This document shows positions 9,269 through 18,372 of a DNA stretch of 64,000 bases, piece after piece; within the stretch, counting starts at the first letter, position 1; each line of letters opens with the position of its first letter. The DNA is from Chimaeribacter arupi (lineage in GTDB: Bacteria; Pseudomonadota; Gammaproteobacteria; Enterobacterales; Enterobacteriaceae), in NCBI RefSeq assembly GCF_002858805.1, contig NZ_PJZI01000009.1, forward strand, positions 1 to 64,000, written 5' to 3'. The notes below the pieces were generated by a model, which saw only the letters and a program-made list of their open reading frames with translations, made no database searches and was not told the origin of the DNA. The position numbers and the translations under genes are program-made.

Positions 9269-10252
9269 TTGTCGTTTGTTTTTTATGATTATAAAGAAGA
9301 AAGCATGAAACAACGCGCTGAGGAAATTAAACATGAATTGTCAGAAAAGATTCTCTCTGAGGGGGGGAAGTGCCTGCTGCTGGTAGATCCAACCTTAAAA
9401 TTCATGTGTGAAGAGAATGAGCTATGGAATAGAATGATAGAAGGGAATGTCTGTCAGGTGAGTTTTGACCATCCTGAGTTGTTTGGTGTTCTTGAGCTCT
9501 GGTTAATTCCTGTAAATTTAAACTATAAAGAGGATATTGATTTTTTATATCTAAGTGTAGATGTTGCTCTGAATGAGATTAACCCTGATGCTCTTGAGAA
9601 AGGAAAAGGGCGGTTTATTTGTGGCTGGCTAAGCTCCCCAGGTAATATTAAATATATTGTAGAGCATATTTCATCCATCGCCATACAAAAGGTAGCAGGG
9701 GAGGGGGAATTTTTATTACGGTTTTTTGATGCCGCTATCATCGGTTTAGTGCTAAACGTACTGGATGAATGGCAGCAATCAAGACTGCTGGGTTCTATTC
9801 AACGTTGGTATTATATCGATGGTGATGGGAAGCTAAGCAGTAAAAAAGGGAGTTATACTTATTCCCAACAAATGAGTTATTCCCTTTCATTAAACCCTCA
9901 GGCCTGGAAATTGATACAACAAATTCCTAAGATTAATAGTGTGCTGCGAAGATACAGAAAAGAATATCAATATCAGGAAAGATTTAGCGAGCATAAAGCC
10001 TGTCTGATGTTACTTACTGCTTTTCATTCGACTCCTGAAGGATTGCTGTTTAACGATGATGATTCCATTCTCTTTGGAATGCATACGCTCACCAAACATC
10101 CATTTTTTTATCGGCATAAAGTGATTGAGAATATTTTTCATAAAATGAAACGAGATAAAAATGCGAGCTATTGCTTACTGGTCGATAAAATAACCTCTGA
10201 TGATTGGAATGTCATTATTAATGAATGCCCGAGTGGAAAAATTAGCAAATAA
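9269..10252 (+). CDS. DUF4123 T6SS effector adaptor/chaperone
   Basis: DUF4123 proteins (Tap/TEC) load effectors onto VgrG. The stretch at about residues 115-185 has the family pattern: GWLSSPGNIKYIVEHIS, then FLLRFFDAAIIGLVLNVL (the R-F-x-D block) and GSIQRWYYIDGDG. The start is a TTG with GGAGG at 9258-9262 six bases upstream; the next in-frame ATG at 9305 has a weaker signal. The C-terminal half (residues 190-327) is of unknown function. DUF4123 genes usually stand between vgrG and the effector they serve; here the gene follows the effector and its likely immunity gene, so its client could be the MIX effector or a cargo gene that has been lost. AT-rich. Confidence 0.75.
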   Translation: MSFVFYDYKEESMKQRAEEIKHELSEKILSEGGKCLLLVDPTLKFMCEENELWNRMIEGNVCQVSFDHPELFGVLELWLIPVNLNYKEDIDFLYLSVDVALNEINPDALEKGKGRFICGWLSSPGNIKYIVEHISSIAIQKVAGEGEFLLRFFDAAIIGLVLNVLDEWQQSRLLGSIQRWYYIDGDGKLSSKKGSYTYSQQMSYSLSLNPQAWKLIQQIPKINSVLRRYRKEYQYQERFSEHKACLMLLTAFHSTPEGLLFNDDDSILFGMHTLTKHPFFYRHKVIENIFHKMKRDKNASYCLLVDKITSDDWNVIINECPSGKISK

Positions 10253-10302
10253 CCTGATATATGTTAATTCGCTTTATCTTGTACGCGAGAAAGGTGGTTT
10301 CT

Positions 10303-11475
10303 ATGTGGCCTATTCAAAAATTAACCCTTAAAAAAGAGGTGCCCGCTATACATAAAAAACGCTGGGGGGTGTCATTTGCAATAGTTATCTCTGTAGTTTT
10401 ATTTTTTTATAAACTAATAGAAGTAATGGCGCTTAGCGATGTTTTTTATGATTCCTGGTGTGCCATATCAATTTTTCTTATCGTATTTTTTTTATTGTTG
10501 TTGTCTTTGCGTTGTTATAAATATGGTCTTGACTTAGTGCATCATGAAGCATGGATGAAAGAATCAGAGTTAATTGAGAAGAAATGGAGGGCCTGGGCCA
10601 GCAAAAGCCTTTTGATGGTTGACCATGAATTATTATTACCTGGGAAGATTAATAAAACAAAAAAAGTGACAGGCGAGCATCAACCAGTAGTTAAGGGGCA
10701 GGAAGTTACATTTAATCCATCCAATATTAATTCCATTACCTACCAAAGTGTTCTGCAAGAATTGCTTTTTGCTCTGCGCGGCCGTTTTCAAGAACTTATA
10801 CAGTCATTTAACTTTGAAGTGGTTTTTATAAAAAACCCAGACTTAACATCCTGGGATGATTTTAAGCAAAGCTGGAAGTTGATGGGTTTGCCTATAGAAA
10901 AATTATCGGGCTATGTTTTTACAGTAGATGCCTATCATAATCAGTTATCGCGGCTATTAGAAAGCCAGCGGTGCACTACTCTGACTATATTAATAAGTAT
11001 TTGCTTGGTAAGCGAAGGTAATTTGAAGGGTATAAGGACGGAAAGTGGGTGTGTCTTTATTTTTTCTAATGAAGAGGGCGTTGATTTTAAATATAGGGTT
11101 TGTAATAGTCGAATATTCAGGCCTTTGTTTGTTAATGAAATGGATGTAAGAAAAGGGTTGAGTGATTTGATTAATTATCAACCTGCTTCAAGCGGCGTTG
11201 AAGGGTTTTATTTAAGCAATATAGACGAAGAGAGAAGCGGCGATCTTGTTGTGCAATTAAATGATGCTTTTACATCAAAAAAAACTGGCGGCAAGAGCTA
11301 TGTAAAAGACATAGATCTTACATCAGGTAATCTGGATGTGTGGGCTGTTATGTCTTTATCTGCATTGTATATAGAAACTAATAAAAAAACAGGGTTGGTT
11401 TCTTATGGTGAAAAAAATGGCATCACGTTCAACATTATAACGCCATACAAAGGGTGCGAAGGAGCGGCATTATGA
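10303..11475 (+). CDS. Unknown AT-rich membrane protein of the T6SS cargo block
   Basis: I do not recognise this protein (390 residues). It has two N-terminal transmembrane helices, roughly residues 20-43 (starting WGVSFAIVIS) and 51-73 (FLIVFFLLLLSL), followed by a 300-residue soluble domain of mixed alpha/beta character. The start chosen has AAGGTGG five bases upstream; an ATG 42 bases earlier has no good ribosome binding site. The stop codon overlaps the tssM start (ATGA), so it is translationally coupled to a core T6SS gene. Two helices then a soluble domain resembles the topology of the TssM N-terminus. It could be an accessory membrane-complex protein, an immunity protein or a remnant cargo gene; the sequence does not decide. 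Confidence 0.6.
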   Translation: MWPIQKLTLKKEVPAIHKKRWGVSFAIVISVVLFFYKLIEVMALSDVFYDSWCAISIFLIVFFLLLLSLRCYKYGLDLVHHEAWMKESELIEKKWRAWASKSLLMVDHELLLPGKINKTKKVTGEHQPVVKGQEVTFNPSNINSITYQSVLQELLFALRGRFQELIQSFNFEVVFIKNPDLTSWDDFKQSWKLMGLPIEKLSGYVFTVDAYHNQLSRLLESQRCTTLTILISICLVSEGNLKGIRTESGCVFIFSNEEGVDFKYRVCNSRIFRPLFVNEMDVRKGLSDLINYQPASSGVEGFYLSNIDEERSGDLVVQLNDAFTSKKTGGKSYVKDIDLTSGNLDVWAVMSLSALYIETNKKTGLVSYGEKNGITFNIITPYKGCEGAAL

Positions 11476-14400
11476 TAGGGAAAGGTAATATATGGAGGCT
11501 CTCCGGGTTACTCCTTTTTATAACTTTGATTGGGGTGGCTACGGCTTTTTTTTGTTTTTTTTATGCTGGCAGTTGGGGATGGGCTGACGGAAAAGAAAAG
11601 CTTAAATTTTGGCTATATATAATGTTGGCTGCTTTACTATTTTTAACATTGTTTTTTACAGGCGTGTCCTTTCAGCAAAGACGCATAAAATGTGTGACTC
11701 AAAAAGTCGGTGAGGACTTACATTCCAGTACGCTAACCCATAAACAAACCGACCCTTTAACTTACGATATCAAATCCCATCTCCGCACCCGCTACCACCG
11801 GCTCTGGCGTTATAAAGTCCGTTTGCTGTGGGTGATGGGGGAGGAGGCACATATTGCCGCCATCGCCCCCGGCCTTAAGGAAAAACAGTGGCTGGAAGGC
11901 GACCGCACGGTGCTGATTTACGGCGGCAGCCCGCGAAATACACTAGATAAAGAGCGCCTGAGTGAGCTGCGCGCACTGCGCCGCAGCCGCCCGTTGGATG
12001 GGATCGTGCTGGCGCTCACGCACGACCAGGCGACGCCATCCACGCTGGACACGGCCTTGCGCACCCTGGAGCAGGTTGGTGAATCGCTGCATTACCAACC
12101 TGTCGTCTACCTGTGGCAGGTGTGTGATACACCGTGGTCCCAGGATGAACGAGAGGCACAACCCGTGGGGGCGTTGTTCCCCGCGCGCGCCACCCCGGAG
12201 ATCGTCAGCGAGCAACTCACTGCAATGCTGCCGTTGCTGCGTGAGCAGGGTATGCAACAGGTATGCGACCGCCCCCCACACGATTTTTTGCTGCGTCTTG
12301 GTCAGTGCCTTAAAGAAAAACAGATTGCCCACTGGAAGATGCTGCTGACCCCCTGGCTGAAGACGCATCTGAAGCGTGTTCCGCTGCGTGGGCTGATGTT
12401 CAGCCTGCCGCTGTCGCAAAAGGAAAACGCGGAAGAGGGGGGGCATGAGCATGCCTGGGGTGCTCCGGCTATCTGGCAGGGTGTGCTGACAGACTGCACC
12501 GGTACGCGCGGTGTCTGGGTCGGGTTGCCGTGGCAGCGCACGCTCGGCTTCTCCCTGCTGGGGATAATAGCCCTGTGCGCAGCAGGCAGCCTCATCTCAT
12601 TTGCGGTGAACCATCAGCAGATGATTTCTGCCGCTGCACAGGCGCAGCAACTGGTACATGCCGTCGTGCTTACTGATGAACACCTTATTGCGATGCATGC
12701 GCTGCGTAATGATATCGGGCGTCTGCAACAACGTGAAAAAGAGGGCGCGCCCTGGTATCAGCGCGTTGGCCTGAACCACAACCAGCAGCTCCTGCAGGCA
12801 CTGTTGCCCTGGTACGGTGCGGCGAATAATCGCCTGATACGTGATGGGTCGGCCCAACGACTGCATGCTGAACTCGACACGCTGGCCGCTCTGCCGCCGG
12901 GCAGCCCGCAACGGGCGCAACGGGCAAAACCGGGTTATGACCAGCTTAAAGCCTATCTGATGATGACGCGTCCGGAAAAAGCAGATGCGGCATTTTACAT
13001 GCAGGTAATGAAAAACGTGGATCCGGCACGTAAAGGCTTGTCGCCCGCCCTCTGGCAAAGCCTTGCCCCCGATCTGTGGGCTTTTTACATGCAGAATTTA
13101 CCGTCCCAGCCAACCTGGAAAATAACCTCCGATGCCGCGCTGGTGGCCCAGGCCCGGCGGGTGCTGCTGGAACAAATTGGGCAGCGCAATGCGGAAAGCA
13201 CACTGTATGAAAATATGTTGGTCTCCGTGCGCCGCAACTATGCGGACATGACGCTTGAAGCGATGGCCGGAGATACCGATGCCCGTCGTCTGTTCGCAAC
13301 ACAAGACGTGGTGCCCGGTATGTTTACTCGCCAGGCGTGGGAAGGGGGGATCCAGGAGGCGATTGATAAGGCGGTGGCGTCCCGCCGCGATGAGATTGAC
13401 TGGGTGCTGAGTGACAACCGCAAATCCGTGTCTGTGGATATCTCGCCCGACGCGTTAAAGAACCGCCTTACCGAACGCTATTTTATTGATTTTGCGGGTG
13501 CCTGGCTGGGCTTTCTTAACAGCCTGAGCTGGAACCCGGCGCAAAACCTGTCTGATGTTACCGATCAGCTCACGCTGATGAGTGATGTGCGCCAGTCACC
13601 GCTGATTGCCCTGATGAATACACTGGCCTACCAGGGCCAGGCGGGGCGGCAACGCGAGGCACTCTCCGCGTCATTGATGAAATCGGCCAAAGACCTGCTG
13701 GGCAAAGAGGAAAAACCCGTCATTGACCAGCGTGCCGCCGGGCCGGCCGGCCCACTGGACAGCACCTTTGGCCCGCTGCTGACGCTGATGGGTAAAAACA
13801 GCACGCAAACAGTCATGGCGGCTGACAGTTCCCTCAGCTTACAGACCTACCTCACCCGCGTGACCCGTGTGCGCCTGAAACTTCAGCAGGTGGCTAACGC
13901 GCCTGATCCGCAGACAAGAATGCAGCAACTGGCGCAGACGGTGTTCCAGGGCAAAAGTGTTGACCTGACGGACACCCAGGAGTACGGCAGCCTGATTGCG
14001 GCCAGCCTTGGTGAGGAATGGAACGGTTTTGGGCAAGCCATGTTTGTTCAACCCTTGTCCCAGGCCTGGGAAACCGTCCTCCAGCCTTCGGCCGCCAGCC
14101 TTAACGACGTATGGCAGCGTGCAGTCGTCACTAACTGGGCATCGGCCTTCACCGGGCGCTATCCGTTTGCCGCCGGAAAAACGGACGTCTCGCTGCCGAT
14201 GCTGGCAGAGTTTATCCGACGGGATACGGGGCGGATAGACCGCTTCCTGACGACGCAATTAGGGGGCGTGCTGCATAAAGAGGGCAGCACGTGGGTAGTG
14301 GATGAAACCAGCAGCCAGGGGCTGACCTTTAACCCGGCATTCCTGAAAGCCATCAATCAGCTAAGCCAGTTGTCTGACATTTTGTTTACTGACGGCAGCC

Positions 14401-14876
14401 AGGGCATCAGCTTTGAAATGCAGGGGGTAGCGATGCCGGGCATCGTGGAGACGCAGCTCACGCTCGACGGCCAGCTACTGCATTATTTTAACCAGTTGCC
14501 GGCGTGGCAAAGCCTGCGCTGGCCGGGGGTAATCAATAAACCGGGTGCCATGCTGACCTGGACTGACACCGATGCAGGCGCACGCCTGTTTGCTGATCAC
14601 AGCGGGGCATGGGGGTTCATTCGCTGGCTTGAGCAAACCCGGCGGGAGAAAGTAGGAGATGGCCTGTACCGGCTGACGCTCATCACACCGGACAACCGGC
14701 AGGTGCAATGGTTGCTGCGCACTGCACTGGGCGATGGCCCGCTGGCGTTGCTGAAACTGCGTAACTTTATGCTTCCGGCGGAGATATTCCGTATAGAAAC
14801 GGCCGCGCTGACGCCGGCTGAGGCAACGCCGGCGGATACGATGTTGCCGGGCATTATTGATACAGAGGAAGAATAA
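11472..14876 (+). CDS. tssM: T6SS membrane-complex protein TssM (IcmF/VasK)
   Basis: TssM spans the inner membrane and periplasm and binds TssL and the TssJ lipoprotein, forming the trans-envelope channel. The ATG at 11472 has AAGGAG upstream; an in-frame GTG at 11454 lacks one. The product (1134 residues) has two N-terminal transmembrane helices (about 10-30 and 47-66), a cytoplasmic domain, a third helix near 358-380 (LGFSLLGIIALCAAG) and a long periplasmic region with the IcmF-related and C-terminal domains. The cytoplasmic domain reads LLWVMGEEAHIAAIAPGL where many homologues carry a Walker A motif, so nucleotide binding is probably absent. The first 100 codons are AT-rich like the cargo block, the rest GC-rich. 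Confidence 0.95.
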   Translation: MIGKGNIWRLSGLLLFITLIGVATAFFCFFYAGSWGWADGKEKLKFWLYIMLAALLFLTLFFTGVSFQQRRIKCVTQKVGEDLHSSTLTHKQTDPLTYDIKSHLRTRYHRLWRYKVRLLWVMGEEAHIAAIAPGLKEKQWLEGDRTVLIYGGSPRNTLDKERLSELRALRRSRPLDGIVLALTHDQATPSTLDTALRTLEQVGESLHYQPVVYLWQVCDTPWSQDEREAQPVGALFPARATPEIVSEQLTAMLPLLREQGMQQVCDRPPHDFLLRLGQCLKEKQIAHWKMLLTPWLKTHLKRVPLRGLMFSLPLSQKENAEEGGHEHAWGAPAIWQGVLTDCTGTRGVWVGLPWQRTLGFSLLGIIALCAAGSLISFAVNHQQMISAAAQAQQLVHAVVLTDEHLIAMHALRNDIGRLQQREKEGAPWYQRVGLNHNQQLLQALLPWYGAANNRLIRDGSAQRLHAELDTLAALPPGSPQRAQRAKPGYDQLKAYLMMTRPEKADAAFYMQVMKNVDPARKGLSPALWQSLAPDLWAFYMQNLPSQPTWKITSDAALVAQARRVLLEQIGQRNAESTLYENMLVSVRRNYADMTLEAMAGDTDARRLFATQDVVPGMFTRQAWEGGIQEAIDKAVASRRDEIDWVLSDNRKSVSVDISPDALKNRLTERYFIDFAGAWLGFLNSLSWNPAQNLSDVTDQLTLMSDVRQSPLIALMNTLAYQGQAGRQREALSASLMKSAKDLLGKEEKPVIDQRAAGPAGPLDSTFGPLLTLMGKNSTQTVMAADSSLSLQTYLTRVTRVRLKLQQVANAPDPQTRMQQLAQTVFQGKSVDLTDTQEYGSLIAASLGEEWNGFGQAMFVQPLSQAWETVLQPSAASLNDVWQRAVVTNWASAFTGRYPFAAGKTDVSLPMLAEFIRRDTGRIDRFLTTQLGGVLHKEGSTWVVDETSSQGLTFNPAFLKAINQLSQLSDILFTDGSQGISFEMQGVAMPGIVETQLTLDGQLLHYFNQLPAWQSLRWPGVINKPGAMLTWTDTDAGARLFADHSGAWGFIRWLEQTRREKVGDGLYRLTLITPDNRQVQWLLRTALGDGPLALLKLRNFMLPAEIFRIETAALTPAEATPADTMLPGIIDTEEE

Positions 14877-14879
14877 CGT

Positions 14880-16478
14880 ATGGCTACACTCAATACCCTG
14901 CTTACTGCCTGTCAGTCTCCGGCTGATGTTCTGTTGACGCAGGCCCGGCAACAGCTCCACCTATGGGCGCACTGGCTGAGGCCGGTCACGGCAGAGGCAC
15001 CCACCGGTGATGACCCCGGCTATGATGATGACTTCCAGCAGATGCGTGAAGAAGTCAATAAACTCACCGGCGCTGATACAGCGCTGGTCTGTGAACTGGC
15101 GGAAAAACTGCTTACCACCGTAAGCAAGGATGTGCGCGTCGCGACCTATTACGTCTGGGCAAGGCTGCACCGTGACGGGGAAGCGGGTCTGGCAGAGGGG
15201 CTGATGCTGCTGGCCGGGTTAATACACCAGTTTGGTGACAGCCTGCATCCGTTACGCGCCAACAGCCGTAAAGCGGCGCTGGAGTGGCTGGCAGGCAGCA
15301 GAATGCTGGACAGCCTGTCACTCTACCCTGAAGTGACAAAAACGGACTTTGAGCGTATTACCAGCGCGTTAACCCTGCTGGAGCAAGGCGTTTCTGCCTG
15401 GGATGAGAGCACCCGCCCACGGTTAAGCAGCCTGTATGCCACGCTGGAAAACCGTCTGGCCCAGGCCGGTGGGCTGGAGGCTGTCGTGCCGCAGAACAGC
15501 GGGTCTGCTGAGAGTATTCCTGCTCCGTCCCCGGATGCGCCGGCCCTGAAACCGGTCGCATCGGGGCGTGAGTTGCTTGAGCAGGCAAAATTGCTGGCAA
15601 ACTACCTGCGTGACCAGCCCCAGGGCTGGCTCTCCGGCCACCATTTAATGAAGTGCATCCGTCAGGATACCTTGCACGAATTACCGCCGCTGGATGCAAA
15701 CGGCCGTACCCGGCTGGTGCCGCCTAAACCGGAGCATCGGGCGCTGCTCAAACGCCTCTGGTTGCAACAGAGTTGGCTGGAGTTACTGGAGCAGGCTGAC
15801 AGCCTGTTTGCACAGGGCGTCAATCATATCTGGCTGGATTTGCAATGGTATATCCATCAGGCCCTCACCCGGGCAGGTGCGCCGTATGACGCCTGGGCCG
15901 ATATCATCAAACAGGATTTGCAGGGTTTGCTGACCCGCTTGCCGGGGCTGGAGAGCCTGACCTGGAACGATGGCACTCCCTTTGCTGATGAGGTAACGCT
16001 GAACTGGATCAACCAGCATGTGATGGAGCCGCCTGCCGGCTGGGGCGAACAGCACACGGCTTCCGCTGTGGCAGCGGGGGACGACGATATCCTGCAACTG
16101 GAAGCAGAGGCGCTGCGGCTGGCCGACAGCGACGGTATTGATGTCGCGCTGAACTGGTTACAGCACCGGCCGGGCACCATCACCCCGCGCCACCGGTGGC
16201 TGCTGCGGTTACTGATGGCCCGCGTCACCGAGCAGTACGGTAAAAATGAGATGGCGCTGCACTTGCTGGGTGAGTTGGACGATAACGCGGCCACCCTCAC
16301 GCTCACGCAATGGGAACCGGAACTGTTGTTCGAGGTTAAAGCCCGCCGCCTGAAACTGCTGCGCATGAAAGCCGGGCGGAATGACACAGACAAAACCCGC
16401 CTGAACACGGAAATGGAGAATTTGCTCGCCGGGCTTATCGCCCTCGATCCAGCTCGCGCGGCCGTGTTATGCCTCTGA
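14880..16478 (+). CDS. tssA: T6SS protein TssA (ImpA_N and VasJ-type C-terminus)
   Basis: TssA proteins cap the growing tube/sheath and help recruit baseplate components. The N-terminal ImpA_N region is clear (PTGDDPGYDDDFQQMREEVN near residues 41-60, then a helical repeat with LAEGLMLLAGLIHQFGDSLH). A proline/alanine-rich linker near 205-225 leads to a VasJ-like C-terminal domain, giving 532 residues, the size of the long TssA class. The gene begins three bases after tssM. It is one of two ImpA_N proteins in this operon; the other is the membrane-anchored protein at the end of the cluster. Confidence 0.92.
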   Translation: MATLNTLLTACQSPADVLLTQARQQLHLWAHWLRPVTAEAPTGDDPGYDDDFQQMREEVNKLTGADTALVCELAEKLLTTVSKDVRVATYYVWARLHRDGEAGLAEGLMLLAGLIHQFGDSLHPLRANSRKAALEWLAGSRMLDSLSLYPEVTKTDFERITSALTLLEQGVSAWDESTRPRLSSLYATLENRLAQAGGLEAVVPQNSGSAESIPAPSPDAPALKPVASGRELLEQAKLLANYLRDQPQGWLSGHHLMKCIRQDTLHELPPLDANGRTRLVPPKPEHRALLKRLWLQQSWLELLEQADSLFAQGVNHIWLDLQWYIHQALTRAGAPYDAWADIIKQDLQGLLTRLPGLESLTWNDGTPFADEVTLNWINQHVMEPPAGWGEQHTASAVAAGDDDILQLEAEALRLADSDGIDVALNWLQHRPGTITPRHRWLLRLLMARVTEQYGKNEMALHLLGELDDNAATLTLTQWEPELLFEVKARRLKLLRMKAGRNDTDKTRLNTEMENLLAGLIALDPARAAVLCL

Positions 16479-16608
16479 CAAATCAGGATAAAACATTGCC
16501 AAAAATGACGGTTTGCTTTACCGGGGAAAAATAGCCTGCTTCGCTACACAACATGCTTTTCTTCATCTTGATACCTCCTATATCACCACTTCGTTGAAAA
16601 ATAAAAAC

Positions 16609-18372
16609 ATGGACGATTTAACCCTGCGTTATTTTGACGCTGAAATGCGCTATCTGCGCGAGGCGGGCGAGGAATTTGCCCGCGCTCATCCTGACCGGGC
16701 GGCCGGATTAAATCTGGACAAGGCCGGGGTGCCTGACCCTTATGTGGAGCGGCTGTTTGAAGGCTTTGCCTTTCTGATGGGCCGGCTGCGCGAAAAACTT
16801 GATGACGATTTACCCGAGCTTACCGAAGGGCTGGTCAGTATGCTCTGGCCGCACTATCTGCGCACTATTCCGTCACTCTCGATTGTGGAATTTACCCCGG
16901 ACTGGCAGGAGATGAAGGAGCGCATGCCGGTGGCCCGCGGTTTTGAGGTGCTCTCCCGTCCGCTGGGCGAACGCCAGACCCGTTGTCGCTACACCACCAC
17001 GCAGAATATCAACTTATTACCGTTGTCGCTGAGCCGGGCAAGTATCAGCACGGAGCCGGATGGCCGGTCGGTTATCCGCCTGCGCATTGAATGTGGGGAA
17101 CTGGCAGACTGGGACAAAATGTTACTGGGCAACCTGCCGCTTTATCTCAATGCGGATGCACCGCTGGCCTGCGCTCTGCATGAGGCGCTCACCCTGAAGG
17201 CTGCCCGGATGTGGATACGGCTTTCGGGCGATACGGATCGCCGGCCACTTGATGGTTATTTCTCTCCGCAGGGATTTGGTGAACAGGACAGCCTGTGGCC
17301 CAGAGATGCGGGCAGCTTCAGCGGTTATCAGCTACTGCTGGAATATTTTACCTTCCGCGAAAAGTTTATGTTTGTGACGCTGCGCGGGCTGGAGAGCATT
17401 AAATTGCCGGCCGGGCTGCGCTGGTTCGACATTGATATTGTGCTGTCAGAGCGCTGGACGCATGATTTCAGCTTCTCAGAAAAACATCTGCGCCTGCACT
17501 GTGTGCCGGTAATTAACCTGTTTACGCTGGAATCTGACCCGTTGCGCCTGGACTCGTTGCAGACTGACTACCTGCTGCGCCCGATGCGGGTGCAGGACGG
17601 TCATACTGAAATTTACTCTGTGGACTCCGTGATCTCTTCACGCCAGACCGGGCATCAGGTATATGTCCCGTTTTCCAGTTTTCGCCACAAAGGCGGGATG
17701 CTGCGCCATGACGCACCGGAATACTACTACCATACCCGCGTGAAACGCGGCCCGTCCGGGCTGCATGATACCTGGCTGGTGCTGGGCGGTGAGGCCTTTG
17801 ATAACCACACGGTGCCGGAGAATGAGAGCCTGAGCCTGAACCTGACCGGCACCAACGGCCAGCTGCCACGCAAAACGCTGCAAAGTGCTGTGCTGGACAC
17901 GGTAGTGAAGACAATGGCGATTGATGTGCGGGTGCGTAACCTCTGCGCACCGACGCTGCCGTGTTATCCGCCAAACCGTGACCGTTTCCACTGGCGGGTA
18001 CTGAGCCATCTGGGCAGCAGCTTTATGTGGATGATGGATAACGCTGAGGTATTGCGCGGCACGTTGGCTCTGTATGACTGGACAGAGAATGAAATGAACC
18101 GGCGCAGGCTGGCCGCCATTATCGACGTGAGACACAGCGAAATTGAACGCTTTGAGCAGGGGCATCTGTTACGCGGCGTGCAGATTGAGGTGACGCTCGA
18201 CAGCCACGGTTTTTCCGGCCACGGTGATATCTGCCTGTTTGGTGAGATGCTCAGCCGTTTCTTTGCCCTCTATACCGATATCCACTTATTTAACCGCCTG
18301 ATCATTATTCTTCAGCCAACCGGGGAGCGCCTTGAATGGGAAGAGAACCACAACCGACGTATCCCCGGCTGA
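16609..18372 (+). CDS. tssF: T6SS baseplate protein TssF
   Basis: TssF, with TssG, forms the wedge of the T6SS baseplate. The family start (MDD..LRYFDAEMRYLREAG) falls at the ATG at 16609, giving 587 residues, the usual length; an upstream in-frame start at 16513 would add a low-complexity extension not seen in the family. Conserved segments include EEFARAHPDRAAGLNL, DPYVERLFEGFAFL and LWPHYLRTIPS in the first 115 residues. The ribosome binding site is weak and 130 bases separate the gene from tssA, the largest gap in this part of the operon. The 3' end overlaps tssG by 37 bases. Confidence 0.94.
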   Translation: MDDLTLRYFDAEMRYLREAGEEFARAHPDRAAGLNLDKAGVPDPYVERLFEGFAFLMGRLREKLDDDLPELTEGLVSMLWPHYLRTIPSLSIVEFTPDWQEMKERMPVARGFEVLSRPLGERQTRCRYTTTQNINLLPLSLSRASISTEPDGRSVIRLRIECGELADWDKMLLGNLPLYLNADAPLACALHEALTLKAARMWIRLSGDTDRRPLDGYFSPQGFGEQDSLWPRDAGSFSGYQLLLEYFTFREKFMFVTLRGLESIKLPAGLRWFDIDIVLSERWTHDFSFSEKHLRLHCVPVINLFTLESDPLRLDSLQTDYLLRPMRVQDGHTEIYSVDSVISSRQTGHQVYVPFSSFRHKGGMLRHDAPEYYYHTRVKRGPSGLHDTWLVLGGEAFDNHTVPENESLSLNLTGTNGQLPRKTLQSAVLDTVVKTMAIDVRVRNLCAPTLPCYPPNRDRFHWRVLSHLGSSFMWMMDNAEVLRGTLALYDWTENEMNRRRLAAIIDVRHSEIERFEQGHLLRGVQIEVTLDSHGFSGHGDICLFGEMLSRFFALYTDIHLFNRLIIILQPTGERLEWEENHNRRIPG

